Positions 21,529 through 29,804 are shown, counted from the first letter of the stretch. The stretch: DNA of 34,527 nt from Actinobacteria bacterium HGW-Actinobacteria-5 (GCA_002843035.1 PHEV01000021.1:1-34527), one strand, 5' to 3'. Notes: generated by a model not told the origin, from the sequence alone. Numbers and translations are program-made.

Positions 21529-22188
21529 ATGCGCATCGCAGTTCTGGGAACGGGAATGGTCGGGCAGTCGCTGGCGGGCGGTCTCGCCCGAATCCGGCAC
21601 CAGGTGACGGTGGGCACGCGCGACCCGAAGGCATCGCTGGCCCGGCTCGGTGAGGGCGGCTTCGGGACCTGGGCCGCCCAGCACGCCGAAGTAGGGATCG
21701 CGACGTTCGCGGACGCCGCCGCAGGTGCCGACCTCGTGGTCAACGCGCTGTCCGGGGACGCGTCGCTGGCCGGCGTCGGCGCCGCCTCGATCGCCGACGG
21801 CACGGTGCTGCTGGATGTGGCGAACCCCCTCGATGCCAGCCACGGGATGCCGCCGAGCCTGTTCGTGGCGAACACCGACTCCCTCGGCGAGACGCTGCAA
21901 CGCACGTTCCCGGCCCTGCGCGTGGTGAAGAGCCTGAACACGATGACCGCGTCGCTGATGGTCGCGCCCGGCGACCTCGCGGACGGCGACTTCAGCACCT
22001 TCGTCTGCGGTGACGACACCGAGGCGAAGACCTTGGTCACGGAGCTGTTGACGAGTCTCGGACACCGCGACGTGATTGACCTCGGCGACATCACCGCGTC
22101 CCGCGGCGTCGAGGCGATGATGCTGATCTGGCTGCGCCTGTGGGGGGTCGTCGGCAGCTCGATGTTCACCTACAAGATCGTGCGCTGA
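21529..22188 (+). CDS. NADPH-F420 reductase-like NAD(P)-binding protein
   Basis: 219-aa soluble Rossmann-fold protein of the F420-dependent NADP reductase-like group. The N-terminus MRIAVLGTGMVGQSLAGGLA is the nucleotide-binding GxGxxG motif, and VTVGTRDPKA supplies the basic residues after strand 2 expected for NADP preference. Later LLDVANPLD and VVKSLNTMTASLMV match the family's conserved core. Whether it uses F420 cannot be told. An in-frame ATG four codons upstream (21517) is an alternative start; neither has a clear ribosome binding site. It is divergent from the MFS exporter operon, with the TetR operator between them. Confidence 0.87.
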   Translation: MRIAVLGTGMVGQSLAGGLARIRHQVTVGTRDPKASLARLGEGGFGTWAAQHAEVGIATFADAAAGADLVVNALSGDASLAGVGAASIADGTVLLDVANPLDASHGMPPSLFVANTDSLGETLQRTFPALRVVKSLNTMTASLMVAPGDLADGDFSTFVCGDDTEAKTLVTELLTSLGHRDVIDLGDITASRGVEAMMLIWLRLWGVVGSSMFTYKIVR

Positions 22189-22281
22189 GCGCCACTCGCA
22201 CCGTCCCCGGTCGGCACGAACTCGAGCACCGGAGCGAAGCGGCGTCCGAGTGCCGTGTGGACGGGCGCGGTCCCACCCGCC

Positions 22282-22896
22282 TCAGAGCACGGAGTAGTCC
22301 CCGGGCAGGCTCCCCCGCCCGGTCGCGGCGAGCAGCAGCGGGCCCGCCTCGCCCCGGGCGACGGCGAGATCGCAGAGCAGCCGCAGCGTGACCGCTGCGG
22401 GGAGCGCGGGTGGCTCCACGGGCAGTCCGAGTGCGGTGGCCAGGTCGGCGGTGTGCACGGTGAGCTCAAGGATGCGGGTGGGCAGGTAGTCGACCAGGCG
22501 CATACCGCCGGCGATCGTGGTGGGCACTTCGTCCCCGGTCATCCGGTCGACGAGGGCGAGCACCCGCGCCGCGATGGTCGCGACCGACGCGGCCGGGTCG
22601 GCGCCGAGCGTCTTGCCCGCGTCCCGCCCCCGCTGGACAACGCCGGGTCCGGACGACAGCGCATGCGTGGCCAGGTAGTAGGCGACCGGTGAGTCCACGA
22701 TCACGGCCGCGGCGGGCTGCTTGAGGTAGGCCTCCACGGTGAGCAGCGAGCGGCTGGTGTGGCCGACCAGGGCGCGGACGTCCCACTCCCCCAGCCCGGG
22801 CTCGCCCCACCGCCCGTTCACCCGCGCGACGATCGCCTGGAACCAGGCGGCCGCCTCCCGATAGGCCTGTTGGGACTCCTGCCATGGGTACGTCAT
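22282..22896 (-). CDS. Mycothiol-dependent maleylpyruvate isomerase-like (TIGR03086-type) protein
   Basis: 204-aa DinB-fold protein. The metal triad of the maleylpyruvate isomerase group is present: His46 (RALVGHTSRSLL), Glu144 and His148 (RILELTVHTADLATALGL). This fits a divalent-metal, mycothiol-using enzyme, although many members have other or unknown substrates. The GGAGG ribosome binding site sets the ATG at 22896; the long open frame further upstream is the shadow of lutC. It lies 53 nt downstream of lutC in the same direction and may be the last gene of the lut operon. Confidence 0.9.
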   Translation of the reverse strand: MTYPWQESQQAYREAAAWFQAIVARVNGRWGEPGLGEWDVRALVGHTSRSLLTVEAYLKQPAAAVIVDSPVAYYLATHALSSGPGVVQRGRDAGKTLGADPAASVATIAARVLALVDRMTGDEVPTTIAGGMRLVDYLPTRILELTVHTADLATALGLPVEPPALPAAVTLRLLCDLAVARGEAGPLLLAATGRGSLPGDYSVL

Positions 22897-22949
22897 CGGG
22901 AACCTCCTCCGCGGTGATCCTCGCAGGGTACTCCCGAGCGATGCGAGGA

Positions 22950-23600
22950 TCAGCCGACGAGAACCACCAACAGGTTGCGGGGCCCGTGCACGCCCTCGAC
23001 GCGGCTGAGTTCGATGTCGGAGGTGGCGGAGGGACCACTGATCCAGGTCAGCGGCGCGCCGTCGGTGACGGCTCCCGCAAGCCGGGCGACCGCCTCCGGG
23101 ACGTCGGAGACGACCTGGTCGGACCGGACCACGACGAGGTGGGTGTCCGGGACCAGGGTGAGTGCGCGACGGCCCTGGTCGGGCGCGTGGTCGAGCACGA
23201 TCGTCCCGGTCTCCGCGATGCCGACGGCCGCGGCGGTGACGACGCCGTCGATCGCGTCCAGCTCGGCGCGCGACAGCGGGGGCTCGTCGCCATGGACGGT
23301 GATCCCGGCCGACTCGATGGCCTGCCGCCAGGGCTGCTCTACCCCTGACGGCAGGACCACCGAGCGCACCCCGGCGGAACCGAGGAGCTCGGCGACCCTG
23401 GATGCGAGACTCCCTTCGTCGCACCGGGCCACCGTTGCCTTGTAGTCCTCGCACATCTCGACGAACCGGGCCAGCACCTCCGGCATCGCCGTCGGCCTGC
23501 CGTACTCCCAATCGATCGGCACGTCGGCGACGGGATCGCTGACCGAGACGTCCACCAGGGCGGAGCGAACCCGGCCCAGGATCTCCTCGCGCGCGCTCAC
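22950..23600 (-). CDS. lutC: L-lactate utilization protein LutC
   Basis: 216-aa LUD-domain (DUF162) protein, third subunit of the LutABC iron-sulfur lactate dehydrogenase complex. The core motif is GIAETGTIVLDHAPDQGRRALTLVPDTHLVVV, beginning near residue 125, and the terminal HGPRNLLVVLVG is typical. The GTG start overlaps the lutB stop by 4 nt (GTGA). It has no Cys cluster, as expected. Order A-B-C with 4-nt overlaps indicates one transcript with stoichiometric coupling. Confidence 0.93.
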   Translation of the reverse strand: MSAREEILGRVRSALVDVSVSDPVADVPIDWEYGRPTAMPEVLARFVEMCEDYKATVARCDEGSLASRVAELLGSAGVRSVVLPSGVEQPWRQAIESAGITVHGDEPPLSRAELDAIDGVVTAAAVGIAETGTIVLDHAPDQGRRALTLVPDTHLVVVRSDQVVSDVPEAVARLAGAVTDGAPLTWISGPSATSDIELSRVEGVHGPRNLLVVLVG

Positions 23601-25081
23601 TGCTGCTCCTCCCCGCGGTTGGTGCGCCACCACTTCCGGAACGATTCCGGCGGCGGCATCGGCAGGTCACGGGCCCGCGTCCACGCCGAGGCGGGCCAGG
23701 GCAGCGGGCCGAGGAACGTGGTGTTCGGCAGCGCCCGCGCAGCGAGCCCGGCCACTCGTTCCGCCAGCTCGAAGTGCTTGTGGTCGGCCAGCACCCAGCC
23801 CGCAGCAGCCATTGCGGTCGGCTCCAGCTTGGGCTTGCCGCGCTTGTGGTCGGCCACTTCCTTGCGCAGGTGCACGAGGATGTCGGGGATCGGGATCCGC
23901 ACCGGGCACACCTCGAAGCACGCCCCGCACAGGCTGGACGCGTAGGGCAGCGACTGGTCGATCTCGTGGCCGATCCCTCGCAGCTGCGGGTTCAGCACCG
24001 CTCCGATCGGGCCCGGGTACACCGAGCCGTAGGCGTGCCCGCCGACCCGCTCGTAGACCGGGCAGATGTTCAGGCAGGCCGAGCAGCGGATGCAGCGCAG
24101 CGCCGGGCGACCCTGCGGGTCGGCGAGCGCGTTCGTGCGTCCGTTGTCGACGAGCACGACGTGCACGTCCTGGGGGCCGTCGCCGGGCGTGACGCCGGTC
24201 CACATCGAGGTGTACGGATTCATCCGCTCCCCGGTGGACGAGCGCGGCAGCAGCCGCATGAACACCTCGAGATCGGCGAACGTGGGCAGAACCTTCTCGA
24301 TGCCGACCACCGAGATCAGGGTGTCGGGCAGGGTGAGGCACATCCGCCCGTTGCCCTCGGACTCGACGACCACCAGCGTCCCGGTCTCCGCGATCGCGAA
24401 GTTCGCCCCGGAGATGGCCACCTTGGCCCTCAGGAACTTCTCCCGCAGGTGCCGCCGGGCGGCGCCGGCGAGCTCGGCCGGGTCGTCGGTGATGTCCTCC
24501 GGAGCCGGCGTCCCGTACTGCTTCATCTCGCGCAGGAAGATCTCCCGCACCTCGGAGCGGTTTCGGTGGATCGCCGGGACGAGGATGTGGCTCGGCCGGT
24601 CGTGGCCCAACTGGACGATCAACTCGGCAAGATCGGTCTCCCAGGCCGCGATGCCGGCCTCCTCGAGAGCTTCGTTGAGCTCGATCTCCTGGGTGGCCAT
24701 GGACTTGACCTTGACCACCTCGTCCACGCCCTTGGCCTGCACCAGGCCGACGACGATCCGGTTGGCCTCCGCGGCGTCCCGGGCCCAGTGGACCTTCGCG
24801 CCGGCCTTCTGCAGGGAATCCTCCAGCTGCACCAGATAGGTGTCGAGGTGGCGCAGGGTGCGGTTCTTGATCGCCTCTCCCGCGAGCCGCAACTCCTCCC
24901 ACTCCGGCACTTCCTCGACCCGGGCGGCCCGCTTGGCACGGATGGTGCCGGTGGCGTGGCGAAGGTTCTTGCGCAACTGCTCGTTGGCGAGTTGCTCCTT
25001 CGCGTTCTTCTGGAACTTCGGCATGCCCAGGTAGGTCCCGGGCGGCGGCGCGGGCGTGCGGCGCTGGGCCTGGGCGGTCAT
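23597..25081 (-). CDS. lutB: L-lactate utilization iron-sulfur protein LutB
   Basis: 494-aa subunit that combines an N-terminal LUD domain (about residues 70-300, with VAISGANFAIAETGTLVVVE) and a ferredoxin-like part. Two cluster motifs are visible: Cys330, 333, 336 and 340 (CIRCSACLNICP), and Cys385, 388 and 392 (SLCGACFEVCP). The C-terminal 90 residues form a helical extension. It conducts electrons from lactate oxidation to pyruvate toward the membrane chain. The ATG overlaps the lutA stop (ATGA); the frame upstream of it is the antisense-like shadow of lutA. This is the longest gene of the operon and appears complete. Confidence 0.96.
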   Translation of the reverse strand: MTAQAQRRTPAPPPGTYLGMPKFQKNAKEQLANEQLRKNLRHATGTIRAKRAARVEEVPEWEELRLAGEAIKNRTLRHLDTYLVQLEDSLQKAGAKVHWARDAAEANRIVVGLVQAKGVDEVVKVKSMATQEIELNEALEEAGIAAWETDLAELIVQLGHDRPSHILVPAIHRNRSEVREIFLREMKQYGTPAPEDITDDPAELAGAARRHLREKFLRAKVAISGANFAIAETGTLVVVESEGNGRMCLTLPDTLISVVGIEKVLPTFADLEVFMRLLPRSSTGERMNPYTSMWTGVTPGDGPQDVHVVLVDNGRTNALADPQGRPALRCIRCSACLNICPVYERVGGHAYGSVYPGPIGAVLNPQLRGIGHEIDQSLPYASSLCGACFEVCPVRIPIPDILVHLRKEVADHKRGKPKLEPTAMAAAGWVLADHKHFELAERVAGLAARALPNTTFLGPLPWPASAWTRARDLPMPPPESFRKWWRTNRGEEQQ

Positions 25082-25839
25082 CGGTCGCCTCCTTCGGTGT
25101 GGGCGAGGATCTCGGCGAGGTGGATCGTCTTCACCCCGGAGTTCTCCCGGTGCAGGATGCCGCCGATGTTCATCAGGCAGGCGTTGTCGCCGGTGACCAG
25201 GTACTCGGCGCCGGTTTCCATCACGTGCCTGGCCTTGTCGGAGGCCATCGCGACGGACACGTCGGGGTTCTTCACCGAGAAGGTGCCGCCGAACCCGCAG
25301 CACTGGTCGGCGGCGGGCAGGTCGACCAGGTCGATCCCCTTCACCGCCTGCAGCAGCCGGTAGGGCCGGTCGCCCACTTTTGCGACTCGCACCGAATGGC
25401 AGGTGGGGTGGTAGGTGACCCGGTGCGGGAAGTACGCGCCGACGTCGGTGACGCCGAGGACGTCGACGAGGAACTCGCTCAGGTCGTAGGTGCGTGCCAC
25501 CACCTCGTCCACGGCCCTGCCCAGCCCGGCGTCCCTGGCGTGCTCGGCGAGCATCGGGTGCTGGTGCCGCACGGCACCGACGCACGAGCCGGAGGGGCCC
25601 ACGACGTAGTCATAGCCGGTGAAGGCCTTCACGTAGTTGCGGACGTTGGGCACCGCAGCATCGAAGTAGCCGGTGTTGGTGAACATCTGGCCGCAGCAGG
25701 TCTGGTCGAGCGGGAACTCCACCCTGCAGCCCAGCCGCTCGAGCACCTGGACGACGGCCTTCGGCGTACCCGGGAACATCACGTCGTTGATACAGGTGGC
25801 GAACAGCGCGACGGTGATGCCCTTCGCATGGATCGTCAT
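25078..25839 (-). CDS. lutA: L-lactate utilization CCG-domain protein LutA
   Basis: 253-aa (Fe-S)-binding subunit with two cysteine-rich CCG domains: DQTCCGQMFTNTGYFD (Cys48-Cys49) and DQCCGFGGTFSVK (Cys180-Cys181), with supporting Cys16, Cys86 and Cys147. Similar domains in glycolate oxidase and heterodisulfide reductase bind non-cubane or 4Fe-4S clusters. GAGGAGG lies at proper distance before the ATG. It is the first gene of the operon, divergent from the GntR regulator, with a TGGTC-A-GACCA palindrome in the promoter. Confidence 0.95.
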   Translation of the reverse strand: MTIHAKGITVALFATCINDVMFPGTPKAVVQVLERLGCRVEFPLDQTCCGQMFTNTGYFDAAVPNVRNYVKAFTGYDYVVGPSGSCVGAVRHQHPMLAEHARDAGLGRAVDEVVARTYDLSEFLVDVLGVTDVGAYFPHRVTYHPTCHSVRVAKVGDRPYRLLQAVKGIDLVDLPAADQCCGFGGTFSVKNPDVSVAMASDKARHVMETGAEYLVTGDNACLMNIGGILHRENSGVKTIHLAEILAHTEGGDR

Positions 25840-25881
25840 CGTTCCTCCTCGCCGACACCAGTGTCCGGTTCGAGTTCGTAT

Positions 25882-25892
25882 TGGTCAGACCA
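25882..25892. promoter_or_regulatory. GntR (FadR-subfamily) operator in the lutA-gntR intergenic region
   Basis: TGGTCAGACCA is a perfect 5-bp palindrome with one central base, matching the tnGTnnnACna pattern of FadR-subfamily GntR proteins such as LldR and PdhR. It lies 43 nt before the lutA start and 68 nt before the GntR start. The FCD-type regulator encoded next door is the obvious ligand-responsive binder, with lactate the likely effector by context. Confidence 0.75.
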
Positions 25893-25947
25893 TTTCTGAG
25901 TCTGGACCCCAGCTCCCCGCACGTCAAGTGCACGGCCGAACTTCCGC

Positions 25948-25953
25948 CACAAT
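25948..25953 (+). promoter_or_regulatory. -10-like box of the GntR gene
   Basis: CACAAT followed by GGGCGC and the GTG start, identical over 12 nt to the murT upstream sequence. No Shine-Dalgarno sequence is present, so leaderless transcription is likely. Confidence 0.5.
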
Positions 25954-25959
25954 GGGCGC

Positions 25960-26691
25960 GTGAGTTCGACTGGGGAACGCGACGGCCTGCACGCCTACGA
26001 AGTGGTGCTGAAGCATGTCGAGGCCGGCATCCTCGCCGGGACGCACCACCCCGGCGACCAGTTGCCGACCGAGCGCGACCTCGCCACCCAGCTCGGCGTG
26101 AGCCGGTCGGCGGTACGCGAGGCGATGCGGGTACTGCAGACCCAGGGTCTGATCACCTCCAGCACCGGACCCGGCCGGGGCACCCGGATCGCGCCGGCCC
26201 GGGGGGACGCACTGGCACGCATCTTCCAGCTCCACCTGATGCTCTCCGACGCCGGCACCGCCGACCTGACCGAGACCCGGATCGCCCTGGAGCGCTCCTC
26301 CGCCGCCCTCGCCGCCCAGCGTGCCAACCCACGCTCCGTCCGCAAGCTGCGCGGGCTCATGACCGCAATGGAGGACATCGAGGCGGTGGACGAGTTCAAC
26401 GACCTCGATACCGAGTTCCACGTCCAGATCGCACGGACGGGCCAGAGCGAACTCGTCGCCGACCTCACCGTCGCGATCCGACAGGCCGTACGCGAGGTGA
26501 TCCGGACGGCCTCGACCGCCCTGCCGAACTGGGCCGAACACCGTGACCAGCTGCGCCACGAGCACAGCGAAATCCTCGCCGCCATCGAGTCCGGCGACGC
26601 CGCCGCGGCAGCGAACCTGGTGGAACTGCACATCCGGCGGGCCTACGTCACCCTGGGCATCACCACCGCAGTAGCGCCAACCGCCGACTGA
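25960..26691 (+). CDS. GntR/FadR-family regulator, probable lactate-responsive LldR type
   Basis: 243-aa regulator. The N-terminal winged helix (about residues 10-80) has the GntR signature GDQLPTERDLATQLGVSRSAVREAMRVLQTQGL. The C-terminal FCD domain (about 95-225) is all-helical with candidate metal and ligand residues: Asp at about 147 and His in DTEFHVQIAR, His in HRDQLRHEHSEIL, and a final His in VELHIRRAY. The divergent position next to lutABC and the palindrome between them point to control of lactate use. Whether lactate is the effector is inferred. Confidence 0.92.
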   Translation: MSSTGERDGLHAYEVVLKHVEAGILAGTHHPGDQLPTERDLATQLGVSRSAVREAMRVLQTQGLITSSTGPGRGTRIAPARGDALARIFQLHLMLSDAGTADLTETRIALERSSAALAAQRANPRSVRKLRGLMTAMEDIEAVDEFNDLDTEFHVQIARTGQSELVADLTVAIRQAVREVIRTASTALPNWAEHRDQLRHEHSEILAAIESGDAAAAANLVELHIRRAYVTLGITTAVAPTAD

Positions 26692-26758
26692 CGAATCGGC
26701 GAGCGCGAATCCGCCCAAACGGAGTGGGGGCCCGGCCAATCGGCGGCGCCCCCTGTGA

Positions 26759-26800
26759 CGAACCTCTTCGCGGCCTGCCCGCCGGTGCCGAGCAGGTTCG
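26759..26800. terminator. Possible bidirectional terminator hairpin
   Basis: CGAACCT (26759-26765) and AGGTTCG (26794-26800) are perfect 7-nt inverted arms with a 28-nt GC-rich interior, lying between the convergent GntR gene and the small acidic-protein gene. No T-tract. Confidence 0.35.
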
Positions 26801-26811
26801 GGTCCCGGCGC

Positions 26812-27015
26812 TCAGGCGGGCGGGGCGTCCTGGGTCGCGTCCGGGCCGTGCCGGAACGTCACGACCTCCTCGTCCTCTGCGGCCTCACCGAGGTACGGCC
26901 CTTCCGTGGGGCCGGGTCCGTGCTCGACACCGCGTCCGGGGCCACGCGGCGGCAGCGGACGATCTGCCTGGGTGCTGTCCGATCCGGGGTCGTTCTGGTT
27001 CGCCCTGTCCGACAT
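26812..27015 (-). CDS. Small acidic hypothetical protein
   Basis: 67-aa polar protein with no hydrophobic segment. It is rich in Asp, Glu, Pro and Gly, with MSDRANQNDPGSDSTQADRP at the start and a central GPYLGEAAEDEEVVTFRHGP. It is probably disordered. The ATG at 27015 is strongly marked by GGAGGAGG 4 nt upstream, which is why a longer in-frame start is rejected. No family recognised. It lies 113 nt downstream of the DUF218 gene on the same strand. Confidence 0.65.
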   Translation of the reverse strand: MSDRANQNDPGSDSTQADRPLPPRGPGRGVEHGPGPTEGPYLGEAAEDEEVVTFRHGPDATQDAPPA

Positions 27016-27128
27016 GGTTCCTCCTCCGCGAGGGCTGGTGGTCCCCACGTTCAGGTCTACCCTCACCGGAGCCTCCTCACCAGAGGCACTGCGCAGGGCT
27101 CACCCCCCGCAGCGACGCTGCCGATGGG

Positions 27129-28532
27129 TCAGCTGACGGTCACCGCCACGGACCTGCTCGAGCCAGCCAGCGTGGAGTTCCCGGCGTACTTCACCGTGAG
27201 CGTCCGCTTGCCCTTCCAGCCCAGCTTCGGGTAGCTGAGCGACACCCGGCCCTTGTCGTCCTTGTCGAGGGTGACGGTCTTCAGCCACTTGCCGTCGAGG
27301 TAGAACCGCACCTTCCCGGTCGGTGTCACCCCGCTCGCCGCGGACGCCACGACGACCTTCATCACGACCCGGGTCTTCTTGCGCTTCACCTTGGTGGTGG
27401 ACGGGGTGGCCTTCGTCGTGCTGGACGCCTTGACGATCGTGTAGCCGAAGGATGACGTCTTCGTCACCGATCCGTCGGTGTAGGACGCCGTGGCCGTCCC
27501 GGTCCCCACCGCGGCGGAGGAGAAGCCCGAGACCTTCGCGGCGCCGGTGACGATCGCGGTGTAGACACCCTTGTTGTAGACCGCCTTGACGACCAGGCCC
27601 TTGGTGCTCAGTTTCTCCCCGACCGCGTAGGTCACCTTCGCGGGCGCGGTCACGCTGACCCCGGTCAGGACCGCGTCGGATGGCGGCGAGGCGAGCAGCT
27701 TCTTGTACGACGTCGTGACGCCGAACAGGCTGGCCACGTTGCCGGCGGTGTAGGACACCGACCAGTCTGCGAGCGGAACCTGGCCCGCGTTCTTCATGTC
27801 CATGTAGGCGACGTTGCCCTCACGCGAGATCGACCAGGCCTTGCCGCTCTGCTCCTGCACCCGAACCTTCGCGGCGTCGAACAGGATGGACGCGCGGCGA
27901 AGGTGGGAGGAATCGGAGATCAGGCTGTAGCTGGTGTACGTCGAGGACTTGGCGAGAATAGCCATGGAGTTCCTGGCGTTGTCGATCGTGTCGGACGCCT
28001 TCTTCTCCACCAGGATTCGCGACTTCGACACGCCGTTCGCGACCAGCCACTTGTATCCAACCTCGGCTTCAGTGTGGCCCTTCTTCGGTTTGCCACCGGT
28101 GACCAGCACCTTCGCCTTCGGGTATTTCTTCGCTGCTTTCACCGCAAGCTTGAGCCGGCGCGCGAACTTCGTACTCAGCTTTCCGGACGACGTCAGCCCC
28201 GAGCCCAGCACCACGAACACGTGGCCCTTCGTCGGCAGACCCGAGGGCACCGAGGAGTTCATCGTCATCGCATTGTTGATCGAAGACCAGGACGCCACGA
28301 ACCCGGTCCACAGCTCGGCCTCCCAGGTCGAGGAGGCGGCCATCGTGCTCACCGCGAGGTCGCGCCGCTCGGCGTCGCGGTCCTGCTGGAAGTAGATCGC
28401 CTGCGCCTTGAGCTGGGCTACCGAGGCGGCCTCTGCTGCGTGTGAGACCGGTTCCACGACGACCCCGCTGCTGAAGGCGAGGAAGACGGTCGCGACGAGT
28501 GCCGCGACCAGTGCGCGAGCCGTCCTGACCAT
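27129..28532 (-). CDS. Secreted DUF218 (YdcF/SanA-like) protein with bacterial Ig-like domains
   Basis: 467-aa exported protein. The signal peptide spans about residues 1-33 (cleavage near SHAAEA). A helical spacer follows, with Trp-rich ASSTWEAELWTGFVASW. The DUF218 domain lies at about 103-225: HVFVVLGSGL, VLVTGGKPKKGHTEAEVG, ILVEKKASDTIDNARNSM and SLISDSSHLRRA, which match the conserved Gly-Gly, Glu and Asn/Ser/His elements of SanA/ElyC-type proteins. Two Ig-like modules follow: a Big_3-type repeat (about 288-368, LTGVSVTAPAKVTYAVGEKL) and a Big_5-type repeat (about 380-467, TPTGKVRFYLDGKWLKTV). DUF218 proteins are linked to envelope metabolism; the Ig tail suggests binding to cell wall or surface polymers. 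The enzymatic activity is unknown. Confidence 0.85.
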   Translation of the reverse strand: MVRTARALVAALVATVFLAFSSGVVVEPVSHAAEAASVAQLKAQAIYFQQDRDAERRDLAVSTMAASSTWEAELWTGFVASWSSINNAMTMNSSVPSGLPTKGHVFVVLGSGLTSSGKLSTKFARRLKLAVKAAKKYPKAKVLVTGGKPKKGHTEAEVGYKWLVANGVSKSRILVEKKASDTIDNARNSMAILAKSSTYTSYSLISDSSHLRRASILFDAAKVRVQEQSGKAWSISREGNVAYMDMKNAGQVPLADWSVSYTAGNVASLFGVTTSYKKLLASPPSDAVLTGVSVTAPAKVTYAVGEKLSTKGLVVKAVYNKGVYTAIVTGAAKVSGFSSAAVGTGTATASYTDGSVTKTSSFGYTIVKASSTTKATPSTTKVKRKKTRVVMKVVVASAASGVTPTGKVRFYLDGKWLKTVTLDKDDKGRVSLSYPKLGWKGKRTLTVKYAGNSTLAGSSRSVAVTVS

Positions 28533-28795
28533 TTGAAGAGCCTTTCGTATTCTGTTCCCGGGCGCGCCAATAACACCTGGGCATGCATTGTTGGGCGTCA
28601 CACCCGCCCCCGAATACGAGCGGCAACGCCAAATCCGCAGCCATTTCGGCCGCCGTTGTCGAGTCTCGCACGAGGGCCCCGTTGAGGCAGCTTTGGTTGA
28701 GACTTTGCCTCGGGTCGGGTTGAGGGTTCCCTGCGGTGCCGTCGCGGGCTGGTCCTGCGCAGGGCACCCCGAAGACCTCTGGCAGACTCGACCGC

Positions 28796-29716
28796 GTGCT
28801 GACCGTGACCGTTCCTGACGAGGACCTGCTGGCCCGGGTGTCCGATCTGTCCGGACGCGTCGAGCTCGTGCTGTGGGATCTCCTCGAGCCACTGCCGGAG
28901 GCGGTTGCCGCCCGGGTCGGCGTCGTTCAGATCGGCCACTACTGGGTTCAGCCCGACCGCTGGAAGCGACTCCACGACCTGCCGAACCTGCGCCACGTGC
29001 TACTGCCATCGGCGGGCTTCGAGCACGCGCTGCCGCTGATCCCGGAGCACGTCACCCTGTGCAACGGGCGCGGTGTTCACTCGACCGGCACGGCCGAGCT
29101 TGCGGTGGCACTGGTCCTGGCCTCCCAGCGTGGCCTGGTGGACGCCGTGGTGGCGCAGCAGGAGAGCCGCTGGTCGAATCCCGAGCTGCCGTCGCTGGCC
29201 GACCGCCGCATCCTCGTGGTGGGTGCGGGGTCGGTGGCTGAGGCGATCGTCGAACGCCTGCGTCCGTTCGAGGTGGAGATCAGCCTGGTCGGTCGCACGG
29301 CGAGGCGCGGCGTACACGGCGTCGACGAGTTGCCGGTGCTCCTGCGCCGCACCGACATCGTGGTGCTCGCCGTGCCCCACTCCCCCGCCACCCACCACCT
29401 GCTGGACGCGACCGCGCTGGCGGCACTGCCCGACGGTGCCCTGGTGGTCAACGTCGCCCGCGGACGCATCGTCGACCAGGCCGCACTGCTCGCCGAACTG
29501 CGGTCCGGCCGCCTCCGGGCCGCGCTCGACGTCACCGATCCCGAGCCGCTGCCGTCCGACCATCCGCTGTGGCACGCGCCGAACACCCTGATCACCGCCC
29601 ACCAGGGCGGCAACAGCGACGCCACCTACCCGAGGGTCGCCGCGCTGCTCCGCCGCCAGCTCGAGCACCTGCTCGCCGGCGAGCCGCTGGAGAACGTGGT
29701 CCGCGCCTCCGCGTGA
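28796..29716 (+). CDS. D-isomer-specific 2-hydroxyacid dehydrogenase family protein
   Basis: 306-aa NAD(P)-dependent enzyme. The Rossmann motif ILVVGAGSVAEAIVERL (about residue 137 onward) has Ala in place of the third Gly. The second conserved block VNVARGRIVDQAALLAELRSGRLRAALDV contains the catalytic Arg. DPEPLPSDHPLW supplies the Glu and ITAHQGGN the His, where most relatives have HxAG. The N-terminal substrate domain is short but complete. GTG start; a weak CAGACT box sits 7 nt upstream and there is no ribosome binding site. The substrate is unknown. The stop codon lies inside a REP-like hairpin. Confidence 0.9.
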   Translation: MLTVTVPDEDLLARVSDLSGRVELVLWDLLEPLPEAVAARVGVVQIGHYWVQPDRWKRLHDLPNLRHVLLPSAGFEHALPLIPEHVTLCNGRGVHSTGTAELAVALVLASQRGLVDAVVAQQESRWSNPELPSLADRRILVVGAGSVAEAIVERLRPFEVEISLVGRTARRGVHGVDELPVLLRRTDIVVLAVPHSPATHHLLDATALAALPDGALVVNVARGRIVDQAALLAELRSGRLRAALDVTDPEPLPSDHPLWHAPNTLITAHQGGNSDATYPRVAALLRRQLEHLLAGEPLENVVRASA

Positions 29717-29747
29717 ACGGGAAAGGAACCGTCCCCTTTCCGTTCAC
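29713..29747 (+). repeat. REP-like hairpin, unit 3
   Basis: Arms GTGAACGG-GAAAGG and CCTTTCCGTTCAC (one bulged G) around AACCGTCC. It shares the 17-nt core GAACCGTCCCCTTTCCG with unit 2. The dehydrogenase stop codon is part of the left arm. It is located between convergent genes, like units 1 and 2. Confidence 0.8.
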
Positions 29748-29804
29748 AGCGCGGTGGGCCGGTGCCCGAACGCGGACACCGGCCCCACCACTGCCCACCA
29801 GCGT

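Noticed and set aside
22897-23670. Long open frame upstream of the isomerase gene
   Set aside because: Arg/Gly-rich reading of lutC in another frame; GGAGG and ATG at 22896 define the gene.
23774-25363. 529-codon plus-strand ORF opposite lutA and lutB
   Set aside because: High-GC antisense frame; His/Arg/Leu-rich without domain features.
25082-25585. N-terminal extension of the lutB frame
   Set aside because: The extension is the out-of-frame shadow of lutA; the ATGA overlap marks the real start.
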